The notes: generated by a model from the letters alone, not told the origin. DNA of 64,000 nucleotides from Panagrolaimus kolymaensis (GCA_028622995.1 JAJQJQ010000046.1:496001-560000), one strand, 5' to 3'; counted from the first letter of the stretch, positions 47,324 to 59,800 are shown. Program-made: numbers and translations.

Positions 47324-49112
47324 TATTGGAATTTCTAAAGGTTTTATTTTAAAACAAACTTACGTGTACATACTTTGTCGTTGAATACTTTCTTTTGCAT
47401 CTCGTTTATATTGTTTATTACTGTTGAAAATTTTAATAAAATAAAAATATTGTTTTTATTGTTTCATCGTTCGGCTTTCTATAATACGATTATAATTCGA
47501 GTTAAACTTACTTCCTATGTATTATTTCCTTGTTTTTGAAAAATAAAATAATTACGGTTAAGATTAAGATGACTTATAGATGACCAACCAATGCGATGAC
47601 AGTAAGCTCCTTTTCCCTCTTCATTAAGCTTTCCCATTTCTCCATAAGTGGTTAAAGGCGGTCTTAATAAAAAGCAAGCAGCAGCATTGAAGAGGAAAGG
47701 AAATGGACCAATACTCATCATCCGCACAAATCCAACGACGGCTTTTACTCATCAAAGGTATTTTATTTTGTTTTTACCTTATTTACAGACCTTTATTCCT
47801 CAAACCAAAAAAACGAGCGTGTACTTATCTTAAATCTTTCTGTATTATTATTATTTGAATAAGAAATTATTGTATCGTTTTTTCGTCTCCTTTATTTTTC
47901 CTCTTTCGGGTTGGTTTTTCGATAAAAGAAGGGAGAGTTCTTCTCATTTGTTGGGTAAACATTGCGCCATTAACTAACTAACTGTATACTCTTTTTTGCT
48001 TGCTTACTTTCATACTTGCTTGTTTGTTTGACTGTTTGCGCGAGAAAACTCCCCAATGCAAAAAGGTTAAAATGCTTGTCTCCTCGGTAAGTAAAAAGGA
48101 AGAAAAAAAAGCGTTGAACCTTTTTGTTGAATAAAATTTCACGAAAAAACCTTACAAATTTTTAGTTTCGAAGTTGCCAAGAAAAATACAATAAATAAAA
48201 TAAAGAAGTGTTTGTTCAAGCTTCCGACTTGGTTCAATTTTACAAACAAATTTTTTTTTCTCGGATGGCTTTTTTCTTCTCATTCTTTTTTTGCTAACCA
48301 CTTTACTAAAAAAAATTGTATGTTAATTTAAATATGAATGGTTCACATGAATTATGTTTGTCGTTGAGTGGTTTGACGTTTTTAAAAATAATAAAAAGGA
48401 AAAACGTCAATATTTGACGGGAGGGAGGCTTTCTTTTTATACACGGATTTTTTTATCGGGGAAAAAGTGTGAAATCGATAGTTTTTTTTTAGTTTATACC
48501 TACGACTTTTTGTTTGATACATCATTGTCAAAATTTAATAATAAACTTTAAGATTTTGTTGTTGTGTTTTTTTCTCACAAAAAATTTGAACTTGGGTTAG
48601 TTTTATTTTTTTTATTGCGACAGTTTTAAAATCATTGATCACGTAAGTTCGTGCACAAGTTAGAGTTCATATTTCATTCATTTTTTTGTTTTCCTTTGAT
48701 TGTGAAAGTTTATTTCCTGAAATACACCATTACTCAAAAAACCACAAACTACTTTCTATTTTTAGTTTTTGTTAGCACTAAAAAGAGTTATCAAAAAAAA
48801 TACAGCTAAATTTTGCAACCTAATTATTTGTTGAAATTTTTTATCAGCTGATTTCATTTTTACATGCTCGCAAAGCAAATAATTTTAGAAGTGGACTAAA
48901 AACTAATCAGACGAACCGAACCATAAAAAGACCCATCACAGAAAGGTGTACCTTTTTCTCTCATCATGATTCATTTAAACTTTTTTTTGTTATATTTTAT
49001 TTATTCGGCTAATAAGATTCCTTTAAAATAAATAATAACGTGCCCCTTTACTTTTTTATGTTCGTTAATTTGATTTGTTTACACATTTTTAGGATCACAA
49101 AAAAGGGTGAAG
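47324..49112. other. Intergenic region within the block
   Basis: AT-rich, except for a more complex stretch at 47515-47760 where both strands are open. The minus strand reads MRMMSIGPFPFLFNAAACFL over 70 codons, followed by LRPPLTTYGEMGKLNEEGK. This could be a small membrane protein exon, but no partner exon is clear. A T-rich acceptor (acatttttag) at 49084-49093 just upstream of the next ATG may be a trans-splice site. Confidence 0.4.
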
Positions 49113-50375
49113 ATGCAATCAACGATAGAAGTAAAACCACTAAATTTTATGTGGCATGCATTTTTGATTTTTACTCTTGGAGGTTCATCTTATTTATGCA
49201 TGATACCTGGGCCTCGAAGAATTGGATTCTTCTGTGGAGATGAATCTATTAGGCTACCATATAAAGATAGCACCATTCCAATGCCTTTTTTGCATATCGC
49301 TTTTTATGTTATTTTATTTCCATTGGTTTGTTAAACTTTTTATTAAAGATTTCAAATTAGTTGTATGGTGGTTTTTAGATAATATCAGTTGAATATTGTT
49401 GCACAAAATATTTGTATTCAAGATATTCATCAAAGCTTCCAACAATTTTTGAATGTTCTGGTCATCGAATTCCTGGCACTATTATAAGAGTTTGCAGATT
49501 TCTTTGTAAGCGCTTATAATTATTTTATATCGATCGATTACGGTAACTAATAATTTTTAGTGATCTCCCAACTTGGCTTTATGATTGATATCTTTCTTTT
49601 AAATATAACAAAATATTCCACTGGAAGACTTCGACCTCATTTCTTTGCTGTATGTCGCCCATCAAATATTTCTACAATTGATTCATGTGGTGATGCCGCA
49701 ACTTACATCGAAAATTATTATTGCTTTGGTAATGATGATAGAAAAATAACTGAAGCTCGCCTATCTTTCTTTAGTGGCCATACTTCTAATTCTTTTTATT
49801 ATGCAATGTTTTTTTCAGTAAGCTTAAAAAACTTTTTACTTCTTCTAAAAGTTTGACATCTTTTTTTTCTAGCTTTTTATTCACTCTCGCGTTGGCCGAA
49901 CATATCGTACTTCGGTGGCTTTTCCTCTTTTGTACACTATTTTCTTTGGCTTGGCTGCAGTTGTCGGTTATTCAAGAATTTCTGATAATAAGCATCATCC
50001 CATTGATGTCTTGGTTGGTGCTATCGTAGGCTCAACAATTGCAATTTTAATGGTTTTGGTTTTCTTCCGTCATCAATTCTTTGATTTGACTTTTACTCCG
50101 CATGAAATTAAAGCAATCACAGAAAAATCAAATGATTCTGAATCATCTTCTGAAACTGATTCAAATGGAAATGTTGAAACCAATTCAATTACAACAAGAG
50201 TAACAACCGTCGAAATTAATCCGGTTCCAGAAAGTGAAGTAATTGAAATTCCTCTTGACGATGACCAAGTAACTGTAACCATCGAAGAAAAGCAAAAAGA
50301 AATCAAGCCCACTCCATCTTTTCAAGGAGGTGTAATAAGGCCTAAAATTTTACAACGGGTTGAATCACACGTTTA
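49113..50375 (+). CDS. Lipid phosphate phosphatase (LPP/PAP2 type), copy A
   Basis: An integral membrane phosphatase of phosphatidate, lysophosphatidate and related lipids, acting at the plasma membrane or ER. ATG 49113 begins MQSTIEVKPLNFMWHAFLIF. All three PAP2 signature motifs are present across exon joins: KYSTGRLRP (K-x6-RP), FFSGHTS (SGH), and SRISDNKHHPID (SR-x5-H-x3-D). About six hydrophobic segments are visible. Loop Cys residues (ECSGHR; CRPSNISTIDSCGD) lie near the predicted lumenal loop. After the last segment is a ~90-residue Ser/Thr/Glu-rich tail (SESSSETDSNGNVETNSITT). The acceptor at 49084-49093 lies 20 bp before the start. A paralogue follows 1.4 kb downstream. Confidence 0.92.
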
Positions 50376-50669
50376 ATCAAGTTCAAACAAAAAAGCTATC
50401 AGTGCAAAACTAATTTATTTTTGAGGCCTAGTAATAAGTAATTATCATTTTTTGGCCAATTACTTCACTTACATATAAACAAAGTACAATTAACGTTTCC
50501 CAGATATTTTTGTAAATATTTATTTTTGAATGTTTTTATATAAATAAATTATTTATGATTTTATTTTTGCCTTCCCACTTTTTTATTTGGTCTTTGTATC
50601 CATCCCACTTACCATTCATAAGATTTAAAAAAATTTTACAGCAATTTTTCTATTTTTTTAGTATTGATA
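50376..50669. other. Short spacer with poly(A) and acceptor signals
   Basis: AATAAA-like signals occur near 50540-50546 and a T-run plus AG (ttttttag) at 50654-50661, directly before the next ATG. The ~295-bp spacing is compatible with tightly packed or co-transcribed genes. Confidence 0.5.
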
Positions 50670-51191
50670 ATGCCTAAGAACGTTGAAATTAAAGCTTCAC
50701 TTAAAGATTTTGAAGTTACCTTTAATAAAGCTCAAAAACTTTGTGATGGTAAAGACCCAATTATTTTGAAGCAACATGACACCTTTTTCAATTCACCAAA
50801 TGGACGTTTAAAGCTTCGTGAATTCGTTGACTCCAACACTCCAGCTGAACTTATCTTCTATGATCGCCCAGATACGGAAGGACCAAAAGTTTCCGACTTT
50901 GTTAAAGCCCAAGCTTCTGATGCCCCTGTTTTAAAAGAAGCATTAAAAATGTCAATGGGAATTAAAGGAGTTTTAAAGAAAACTCGTTATCTTTTTATTT
51001 ATGAACAAACTCGAATTCATCTTGACCATGTTGAAGATTTGGGAGATTTCATGGAACTTGAAGTTTGTCTCAAAGATGATCAAGAAGCAGAAGATGGTCA
51101 AAAAATTGCTGAAGAATTAATGGAAAAGCTTGGAATTTCTAAAGCTGATTTAATTCAAGGAGCTTACATTGATAAAATGGATAAAGCCTAA
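50670..51191 (+). CDS. CYTH-domain protein (thiamine-triphosphatase / CyaB-like)
   Basis: A single exon of 173 residues from ATG 50670 (MPKNVEIKASLKDFEVTFNK). CYTH proteins are tunnel-fold enzymes acting on triphosphates: tripolyphosphatase, thiamine triphosphatase or class IV adenylate cyclase. Visible landmarks are the VEIKA start (the E-x-E-x-K type strand with the first Glu replaced), QHDTFFNSPNGRLKLRE, LIFYDRPDTEGPK, and VLKKTRYLFIYEQTRIHLDH followed by LGDFMELEV. Those supply most of the basic and acidic tunnel residues. The length matches CyaB-like family members. The exact substrate cannot be told from sequence. It is nested between two paralogous lipid phosphatase genes on the same strand and lacks introns, unlike its neighbours. 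Confidence 0.85.
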   Translation: MPKNVEIKASLKDFEVTFNKAQKLCDGKDPIILKQHDTFFNSPNGRLKLREFVDSNTPAELIFYDRPDTEGPKVSDFVKAQASDAPVLKEALKMSMGIKGVLKKTRYLFIYEQTRIHLDHVEDLGDFMELEVCLKDDQEAEDGQKIAEELMEKLGISKADLIQGAYIDKMDKA

Positions 51192-51756
51192 AATCAGATC
51201 GATTATGACTAGCATAGAATTTTCTTACATTCCTAACTTTATGAATTTTTTAGTATTTATGTACCTTGCTTAAATAAAAAGTATTATTTTTTTTACCAAA
51301 CTTCGAAGAGCAAACTACACTTTTTATACTCTTTTAAAGCACCTTTTTTTAACTCACCTTTTTTTAGTTTGAATTTTAAATGAATCTCGCAAAATTAAAA
51401 CTATAAATTCTAGTTTTTTTAGTTTGCGTTTATCCATTGATTCATGTTTTTCAATAAAACCAAAAAGTGTACTCTTCCACAATCGAGCAATCAATCAATA
51501 TTGTTGCTAACTAACATTGCGCGTGTAATTTTAAACAATATGACTGACGATTATCTTTTTTCCTTTCTTTTTTTTATATTGTTAGTTGTTTCAAAATTAA
51601 CTAAATTTTATTTTAGCATCAGCAGCAATAACATAATTGGAAAAAAATTTATTGATTGAATCACATTGCTTCAGCATAAATTTTATTGCAGAACAAAAAA
51701 AAGCTTTTATTTTTGCCGATGAAACGTAGAAGAAGAAGAATACGAGAAAAGAAAGA
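51192..51756. other. Spacer, no gene seen
   Basis: It holds the 3' flank of the CYTH gene (AATAAA near 51275) and the upstream region of the second lipid phosphatase. Short ORFs are low complexity. Confidence 0.45.
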
Positions 51757-53770
51757 ATGAATAACGATGGAAGCGATGAAATTGCTTTGCTTTCACCAAC
51801 AACTGATGATGATGAAGAAGAAGCAACCATGGATGGTGAACAACTTGGTGGTATTAGCAGTTCTTGGGAAAATAGAAGAAATTCTTTTGAAAGGGTATGT
51901 TTGATGTTTCTAACTTTTTATGTACGTATAAATTTTGGCTTTGAAGCGTTTTTACGTTGCTAAAACCTTTCTAAAAATTTTTTTCTGTGGAATTTGTAGT
52001 TTGACATAATTTAGGTTGAATACACAAAAATTTCAACAAATAAAGCTTTTTGTCTATTCTTTTTTTCTAACCATCTTTTTTGTGTATGTTTGTTATTTTA
52101 ATGAATCATTGACACCGCCGATGTAAAAAAAAGTGACATAATTTTCCCCAGCTTTTTTCTATTAAATATTTTGACAATGACCCAATGTTGATCTTTCTCC
52201 ACCATAAAAATTCATTGCATAAGCTATTAAATAAAAAAATTAATAGCCTAACATTATGAGAAAATTTGATTTAATAAATAGCTTAGGCTGATGCGCTTTT
52301 GTAATGATTTTTAGAAAAAGTTTGGGAAGATCAATGAAAAGCATATTTTTTTTAACGGTCGTATTTTTATCCTCACTTCCTCTTCTCTTTTTTTAAACAA
52401 TGTTGTGAAAACTTTTTGTGAATTAATACTGTGAAAAATGGACAATTCAAATACTTGATCCTTTTCTTTAATCACTTTTGCAATTTCACGTCGGATTATC
52501 GCGTGAGTCTGCTCCTTTTTAACCATTTTTTTCTTTCCATTATAAATCATTATCTTGAAGTTTATTAACCTTTGATAATTTTTCTGTAGTTTGCTATTAC
52601 ATATAAAATATATCGCTCTCTTCTTTTTTTATTGCTCTCGTCATACATTGTTTGCCTCAATTTATGCATATTTTAACATTTTTCTCTCCATGTTGTGTTG
52701 TCGCTAAAAATCGTGTTTTATTTTCCGATTTATTGATTTCTAATTTTTTTTAGAATAGACGAAATCGAAACATGTCAGAATTACCATCTCGACTACCAAT
52801 TCAACGAACTTTAATTGAATGTTTTGCGCTTTATACTTTTGGAATTTCGGTTGAACTTTTCTTTCGATGGCTTGGTCCTGTTAAACAAGGTTTCTTCTGT
52901 AATGATCTTTCAATTCAACTTGTAAAAGATGGTTCAATTGTAAATGGTCTTGCTTTAGCTGCTTTCATATATTGCTGTGGATTCTTTCCTATACTTTTTA
53001 TTGAACTTTATCGCTTGATTAAATTTGATCCAGAAATATGTTATTCAATATGGGAAAGAGGATATGACAAAGTGTCACGGTTGGCTATTCGAATCACTAT
53101 CTTCTATGGTTATTTTCAAGTAAGTTAAAAAAAATAATGTCTAAAACTAACAATTTACTTTTTAGCTTGCAATCATACTAACTTGGGTATTAACAACAGT
53201 AACAAAATTTTCAATTGGACGTCCTCGACCATATTTTCTCGATGCTTGTAAACCTGATGTCGATATTGCTTCATGCTACAATACTTCAATATATTTCAAT
53301 TCTACAAGCTACAATTGCACTGGTAATGAATCTGATGTTCTTGAAGCAAGATTAAGTTTCTTCAGTGGACATTCATCTCTTTCATTGGCATCTGCAACTT
53401 TTACTGTATTTTATCTTCAAGCAAGATTTCCACCAAATCATCTCAGTCGTTTGATCACGCCATTTTTACAAATGATTTGCTTCGCATCTGGTTTATTTAT
53501 TGCTTATTCTCGTGTCGTCGACCATAGTCATCATCCAACTGATGTATTATGTGGTATCTTTGTTGGCATTACCGTTTCAACGCTTGTTGTAAGTTTTTTG
53601 ATTGATAATTTGTAAAATCTATAGTTGCTTTATGTGTTTCTTTTACTCCTCTTTACAATACCAATTTTTAGGCCAAATACGTTGCACATTTATTCGATCC
53701 TCCAACTGAAATGGCAACACTAATGAGATCCTCAAAGTCCGATGAAACTCATGTAACTGAAGTCGTGTAA
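51757..53770 (+). CDS. Lipid phosphate phosphatase (LPP/PAP2 type), copy B
   Basis: Exon 1 (51757-51893) encodes an acidic cytosolic N-terminus (MNNDGSDEIALLSPTTDDDE) ending NSFER. After an ~860-bp intron, exon 2 (from 52753) continues NRRNRNMSELPSRLPIQRTL. Shared family blocks are WLGPVKQGFFCNDLSIQL, KFSIGRPRP (K-x6-RP), FFSGHSS (SGH) and SRVVDHSHHPTD (SR-x5-H-x3-D). Six membrane segments fit. Asn-x-Ser/Thr sites occur in the loop before the SGH motif (CYNTSIYFNSTSYNCTGNES). The tail (FDPPTEMATLMRSSKSDETH) is shorter than in copy A. Four exons, stop TAA 53768. An alternative start at the Met in exon 2 (MSELPS, 52772) is possible and would drop the acidic N-terminus. Confidence 0.92.
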
Positions 53771-54380
53771 TTACTTTTGAATGATTTGCTGTATCATATC
53801 TTTTTAACTGATTTTCAAAACCGGGTTATATTTTTATATTATTTATGTACAATTATGGGAAAATAAATACTAATAAAAATATTTTATTACAACTTTTTTT
53901 TAAAGAATAAAAGACTGAGTGAATGAATTTTTATGGACGAAAAAATGGAATCGGGATAAAGAATGAATGAGGCACGAACCGGCATAATATTGGATAAAAA
54001 TAAAATTTTATGTTTCATGGTAGAATTTAGTGGAATTTTTGAAGTTAATGCGTGACATCAACTTCAATATCAAATATTAGCATATCTGATTATTCTCAGC
54101 GAAAAATCTCATTGCTAATAATTTTTATATTTTGTTAAAATAGAAAAAAAATGTTCGCTCGAATTGAATCATTTCGCATACTCTCTCTTAAGATAACATT
54201 TGCTGTTTAGCTATGGGTAAGAGATTTGTTCAATCATCCGAAAAGCTTAAAAATTATGAAAAAATTAACAAGCGTTTAAAAAACAGTTTTCTTTTTCAAG
54301 AAACAGGATAACCGATTTTCATTAACTCACAATACTATAAAACTTGTGAATGATTAAAAAATAACGTAAAAATGTAGCGA
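53771..54380. other. Spacer, no gene seen
   Basis: 3' flank of the second phosphatase gene (AATAAATACTAAT near 53860) followed by unremarkable AT-rich sequence up to the TTAA-flanked element. Confidence 0.45.
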
Positions 54381-54623
54381 TTAAAGGGAGTGTCTCAAGC
54401 GATAGAGATTTTTTTTACGACGGACGGGTGTTCCTAGCCCGAAAGTTCACTTCTTCGAATTTTCGTAGCTTTTTGTAGCACTTCGAGAAAAAAAAACAAA
54501 ATGCTACAAAAAGCTACAAAAAATCTGTAGCTCTTTGTAAGCTTTTGAGACAATGAAAAAAAACTTTCGGACTAGGAACACCCGCTGTAAGGAAATCTCT
54601 ATCGCTTGAGACACTCCCTTTAA
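54381..54623. mobile_element. MITE with 30-bp perfect terminal inverted repeats and TTAA flanks
   Basis: The first 30 bp (54381-54410, containing AGGGAGTGTCTCAAGCG) are the exact reverse complement of 54594-54623. A weaker second inverted block (GGGTGTTCCTAG..CGAAAGTT) lies further in on both sides. Both ends sit in TTAA, as in piggyBac-type insertions, though TA duplication (mariner type) cannot be excluded. No coding capacity. Confidence 0.8.
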
Positions 54624-55083
54624 GAAAATTGATTTTTTTTACAAACTTTGCTATTTTTAAAGAATCGTGGAAAAATCTTACCAAAATAATTTTTACAAAT
54701 ATTATCGCATTTATGGTTGCTTAATTAACATGCTAATTATCATCAAGCAATCCTAATCGCATTTTTAAAAGTCGTTAAAGTTTTTTTAAAGGTTGAAGAA
54801 AAAATTCATAATAATAATATTGCGGCTTTAAAATACTTTTAAGGATCTTTAATAATTTTAGAATTGAAGAAAAATCGAGATAAACCGAAGAATCAGAAGG
54901 TTTTTTAATTTTCAATAATCTTTTGAATCTTAAAAAAAAACAAAAGAAAAATACGCGGTTTAAAAATGGGAAAAAATCAAATCAACTTTATAATCTTTTG
55001 ACATGTTGAGGATGCTGATTAAACTCCATCAATTCAACCTTTTTCACTCTCATTCTTACTCTTTTTTGCTTGTTCCTTACCTA
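54624..55083. other. Spacer at the right inner edge of the block
   Basis: AT-rich, no ORF. It ends cttaccta directly before the left end of hAT copy 2. Confidence 0.45.
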
Positions 55084-56879
55084 CAGTGCTGTCGAATGTT
55101 CGAAAATCTTCGAATCGAACTTTCGAAGCTTCGATTCGAATTCGAATTTCTTCGAATCGAATTTCGAAGTTTCGATTCGAAATTCGAAACTTTCGAATCG
55201 AATTTCGAAGCTTCGATTCGAAAAATCGAATCGAATCTTCGAAAAAGTGAAGTCATTAATAATAAAAAAAAATTTTGAAAATACTTTATTATATAAAAAA
55301 AAACAACAAAACAAAAGACAACAAAGATTTATAAAAAAAAACAATCAACAATTAATAATAATTAAAAATCTTCTGTTTCACTTTCACTTTCGAAGACCAC
55401 AATTTCATTTTCATTTTTTGGCACAGGAACTAAATTTCTTTCAGCTTTTTCGACGATCATTTGATTACGAACCATCATTACATCTTCTACTTTATCATCA
55501 CCCAGAGAATTTCTTTGTGTATTTTGAAAGAAGTGAGTTAGATTGGAAAATACTCTTTCAGGCTCTGAACTTGACGCCATTAATGATAGATAGGCTTTTG
55601 CTAAAGAAGAAAGAAGAGGATATTTTTTCTCGTTGTTTTGCCAAAATGCTAATGCTATATTGGTTGTGTTTTTCTTAGGCATTGGAACATCAATTCTTGC
55701 TTCTTTTACATATTCATTCATCTCTTCCTAAAACAATGAATAAAACATGGTTTAGAAGCAAAGCCTAACCCGTAATCCACTTTTCTTTGAAACATTCTTT
55801 TCATCAAATTGAGACCAACTGAACGGTTCATCATTATCACTTATTTCACTTTCAGCATCCAAAGATTCAGAATCAGCGATGATTTCATCAGTTTTTGATT
55901 GCAGGTTTGAATGTTTACTCAAAAGTAATGCTTCTAAACCGCAAGACCCATGAATTGTCGATGTAAGAACATGTTACACTAGAAATAAGGTTGTAAACAA
56001 GTGTATTTAAAGAGTCGCTTACCTTAAAAACCTTCTGGTTCCTTTGGAATACTCGTCGAAACTGATTGAAATAATCTTATTTGAAGTCGTGGTAGTAATA
56101 TTAGATCGTATTTCAGCAGCATATTGTGGAACAAGTACAGATGATAAAGCTCGTCGATCAGGTATCTAAATCAAAGTAAAGTTAGAGAAATCATAATAAA
56201 CAAAAGCATTACCTTAATATTTCGACCGGAAAATTTCATTAATTCACGGAAGGATTCAGCTTCAATTGCAGAAAATGGAATACCATATTGACAAACAAAT
56301 CTTGTTAAGCATCGATCGAAATCTCTATTACCATTTGATTGCGGAAAGAAGTCAAGTTTTTGTTGTTTTGCTGGTGGACCATTATCATCAGTAATGCTAG
56401 TGTTTAGTTTATCAGAATGCTTTTTTTCAATATGTTCTTTCCTTCCTGATGTTGTTCCTGTTGCGTTTACTTTATACTTCTTAATACAGTACTTGCATTC
56501 ATAGAATCCATTAACTTTTACAAAGTGAATTTTAGCAACTGACATAATTTACAGGAAGAAGAAAAATTGTTAAACAAATGTCAAACAAAAACTTTGCAAA
56601 TCTGTTGAGCTTTTGCAGCAAAAAAGTTTGGCGCCAAAAAGCTTGCGCCAAAGTCAAATCCATTGGAATGGCGCCGATTCGAAAAAATTCGAAATTCGAA
56701 AGCTTCGAATCGAATTTCGAATGTTCGATTCGAATTCGAATTTCTTCGAAACGAATTTCGAATGTTCGATTCGAAATTCGTATTTTTCGAAATTCGATTC
56801 GTTCGAAGCTTCGAATTTCGAAATTCGATTCGAAATTCGGTTCGAAATTCGATTCGAAATTCGAAATTCGACAGCTCTG
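55084..56879 (-). mobile_element. hAT-superfamily element, copy 2 (1796 bp, apparently identical to copy 1)
   Basis: Same length, ends, TTCGAA arrays and coding pieces as the copy at 36648, in the same orientation. Line-by-line reading found no difference. BED finger from 56545, dimerisation domain at 55721-55362. The left flank is cttaccta; the right flank is ctcctaat, which matches the left flank of copy 1, not its own. Confidence 0.88.
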
Positions 56880-56887
56880 CTCCTAAT
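56880..56887 (+). repeat. 8-bp target site duplication, right copy (ctcctaat)
   Basis: It immediately follows the right hAT end CAGCTCTG and restarts the F-BAR reading frame (PNTPFSNEGGGGD). Confidence 0.85.
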
Positions 56888-59800
56888 ACACCTTTTTCAA
56901 ATGAAGGTGGTGGAGGCGATACAGCTTCAGCTGGAGAAAGTGAAAATTATGAAAATGAAAAACATTCTTTTGATTCAGAAAGAAGATCGTCTGCTCCTTC
57001 AATTGAGTAAGGGTTTTTCTCTCTCTTTTTTTTCGGAGGCGATATTCTTATTTTTTAAAAATAAAGTAATCAAAAAAGCAGCAATATACAACCATTTTTC
57101 TTTCTCAAATTTTACAAATCTAAAGAAACTCATATTTTTATAAAACATCTTTTTATATTTTACCTTTTTACTATTTTTAGCTTATTGATCAACTAACTGT
57201 CTTCTAACTTCCTATCCATAAATTTCGTTAATTCCACCTCCTCACTTTTTTTTCTTACGCAAATAAATCTCATGCGCTTTTTTGGAATTCTTTCGATGTG
57301 ATTAAAATCAAACAATTAAAATTTTGACGAAGCAATTGTACATATATACATTTGTTCTGCCAAAATTAAATAAAAAGCAATTCGCCAATGTCTTTTTTGT
57401 TTACCTTTTGAATTCCGCCTTCACTCACAATAATAACAAAAAATGTGATTTATAACAAGTTTGAACTTGTTTCATTTTTTTTTTACTTTAAAAAATGACG
57501 AGTTTTATCTTAAAATTGACGTGATCTTTATTATTTCTTTCTTTCTTGTATCATTCATTGATTTAAAACCAAAATACATTTCTTTTCTTCCATTTTTCTT
57601 CATGCTTCTAATTTTTTGGGCATTAAAAAAAAATAAAGCAGCTTTTTTTTGTCTTATGTTTTAAGAATGCGGGTCAAATATGGCCAACAACAATGGTCTT
57701 ATAAATATAAGTTAATTCGAAGGGTAAAACTCAAATGTTTGAGTTTTTTTTAAATGTTCGCTTTTGATTTTTAATATTATATTTTTTTTATTTTCAGCAA
57801 CAGTCGAACTGTAACAGAATCTCCGCCATCGAAATATAATACAGCCACCCTTGGAAGGAATAAACTTAATAAGGTAAGTCCAAATAAAAAAAATTTTAAA
57901 GATGCAATCCTTTCAAAAAAATAATATTCTTTAGTTTTTTATTTTTTATTTTAACGTGAAAGTAAACAATTTTTATGATTTATCGCCAAAATTTAATTAC
58001 TATCATAATTTCTTTAAACGACATAAAAATCATTTTTGGAAGTGCTTCCATCAGACGACGACACTTTTACTTTCTTTTATCCTTTGAAAATCTTGTTTAT
58101 AATTTTTTATGGAAAAAAAATAATTTCTGCCAACAAAAAAAGCTGTCAAAAATATTTTTTTTCTTGCAAATAATAAATATTTGCGTCTTTCGTCTCCCTC
58201 GTCTCGGATTCTTTCTTTAATGATTTAAAGCAAAGCTCGCTGCTTGGTGATGCTTCTTTTAATTTATTTTTAAACCAGTTTTAAACAAAAAAATATAAAA
58301 ATATTTCTTTCCTTCTTTCCTTTCCTGTCTTCCTCTTTTCTCGAAACCCCAAAACAACAGAAAAAAATAGAGGGGTATCCAAAAAAGAAGAAAAGAAATA
58401 ATCAACTTTGATTAGTGTAATTATAAACCCATAATTTTTTATTTATTTGGTGAAGGAAGAAGATTCACTTTTTGTTTGTTTCTTAACGCCTGATGATAAT
58501 GATAATCAAAAAATAAACCATAAAATGAAGAAAGGAAAAAAATTCAAGTTTTTTTTGCTGCAAAGAGAAGTGTTAAAAAATTTGTCGAACATTTTTCTAA
58601 CACTTTCTAAATTTTTTTTTCTCGTCCAATTTTGGTATCCATTTTATTTATTTTTTTGCTTTTTACGGTTTATCAAATTTTTTTTCTAACGATGATTTTC
58701 TTCTCGCTCAATTTTATTGTTTATTACCGTTAAAAAATTGGGTTTGATAACAGTTTTCTTGATTCAGAGCTGTCAGAAAAAAACAAATTTATTACTTTTG
58801 AAAAAAAAGCTAAGGCTAAAAAAACACCTAATTGCGAGACGAAAAACTTGACAACACGTATATTGTAAAAGATAGTGTAAAGTTTCTTTTTTTGACTTCA
58901 GTTATATTTTTTGTACTTTGATTTTTGACTAAAAGGCTACAATTAGCTTTTGATACCTGAAATGACAGTAACAACTTTTTGAAAAATATTGCAACTTTTT
59001 GATTACTATCTTTGCTGATAGTAACAAAGTTTGATTAGAAATTTTTTTAGTATTTTGTTACTATTATCAATGACATCAGTTTTTTTTCTCTTCTTTTCAT
59101 TCATTTTCAAATTATTTCTTCAAGGCCATTATTATAAAATAAACCACATCCGTTTACTTTTCTTTTTATTTTGTCAATCTTTTTCACTTTTTTTGATAAA
59201 TGTTTTTAATTTTACAAACTTATTAAAATGGAAGTTTAAAACAAATGGCAGTAATTATTGCTCTTTTTTGGATAGAATTCAGCGAGGATTAGAAGATCAT
59301 AGTGAAATGTTCTAAAAGGACAAAAAATGGGAGATAAAAAACCCGAAAAATGAAAAATGATAGTAATCCATTTTAAAAAAATGTTATCATTAATGTTGTT
59401 ACTTTCATTAAAGCTAAACGTTTATTTTCCTTATCAATTTTTTTTGAACAGCGTTCAGGAAGAATAATACACCCATAAAATTCTTCTTCCGTGAATCATT
59501 TTTCTTGATGTCATTATTATCATCATATGAAAATTATCAATGGCTTAAATTTTTACCCATTAAACCCAACTATATATATTTTTTAGCAAATTACCCTGGG
59601 TGCTCCTGGTACTAAAACTCATAATATCATCGGTGGAAGTGCCGATGGTACATTAGAAACAACTTCAAACACGGCTATTCAACGTAATAATGGCTCCACC
59701 ATTAATGGTGGAGCAACCGTTACTGGAGCATCACCATTAACGCATGAATTTGGTGCGGCAACAAAGAAAAATTCTCGAACCCCTTTATTTCGTCGTCATT

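Noticed and set aside
47515..47833. Overlapping small genes on both strands after the CSA-like gene
   Set aside because: Each strand is open for 60-70 codons, but neither shows a domain nor a clear partner exon, so no gene is claimed.
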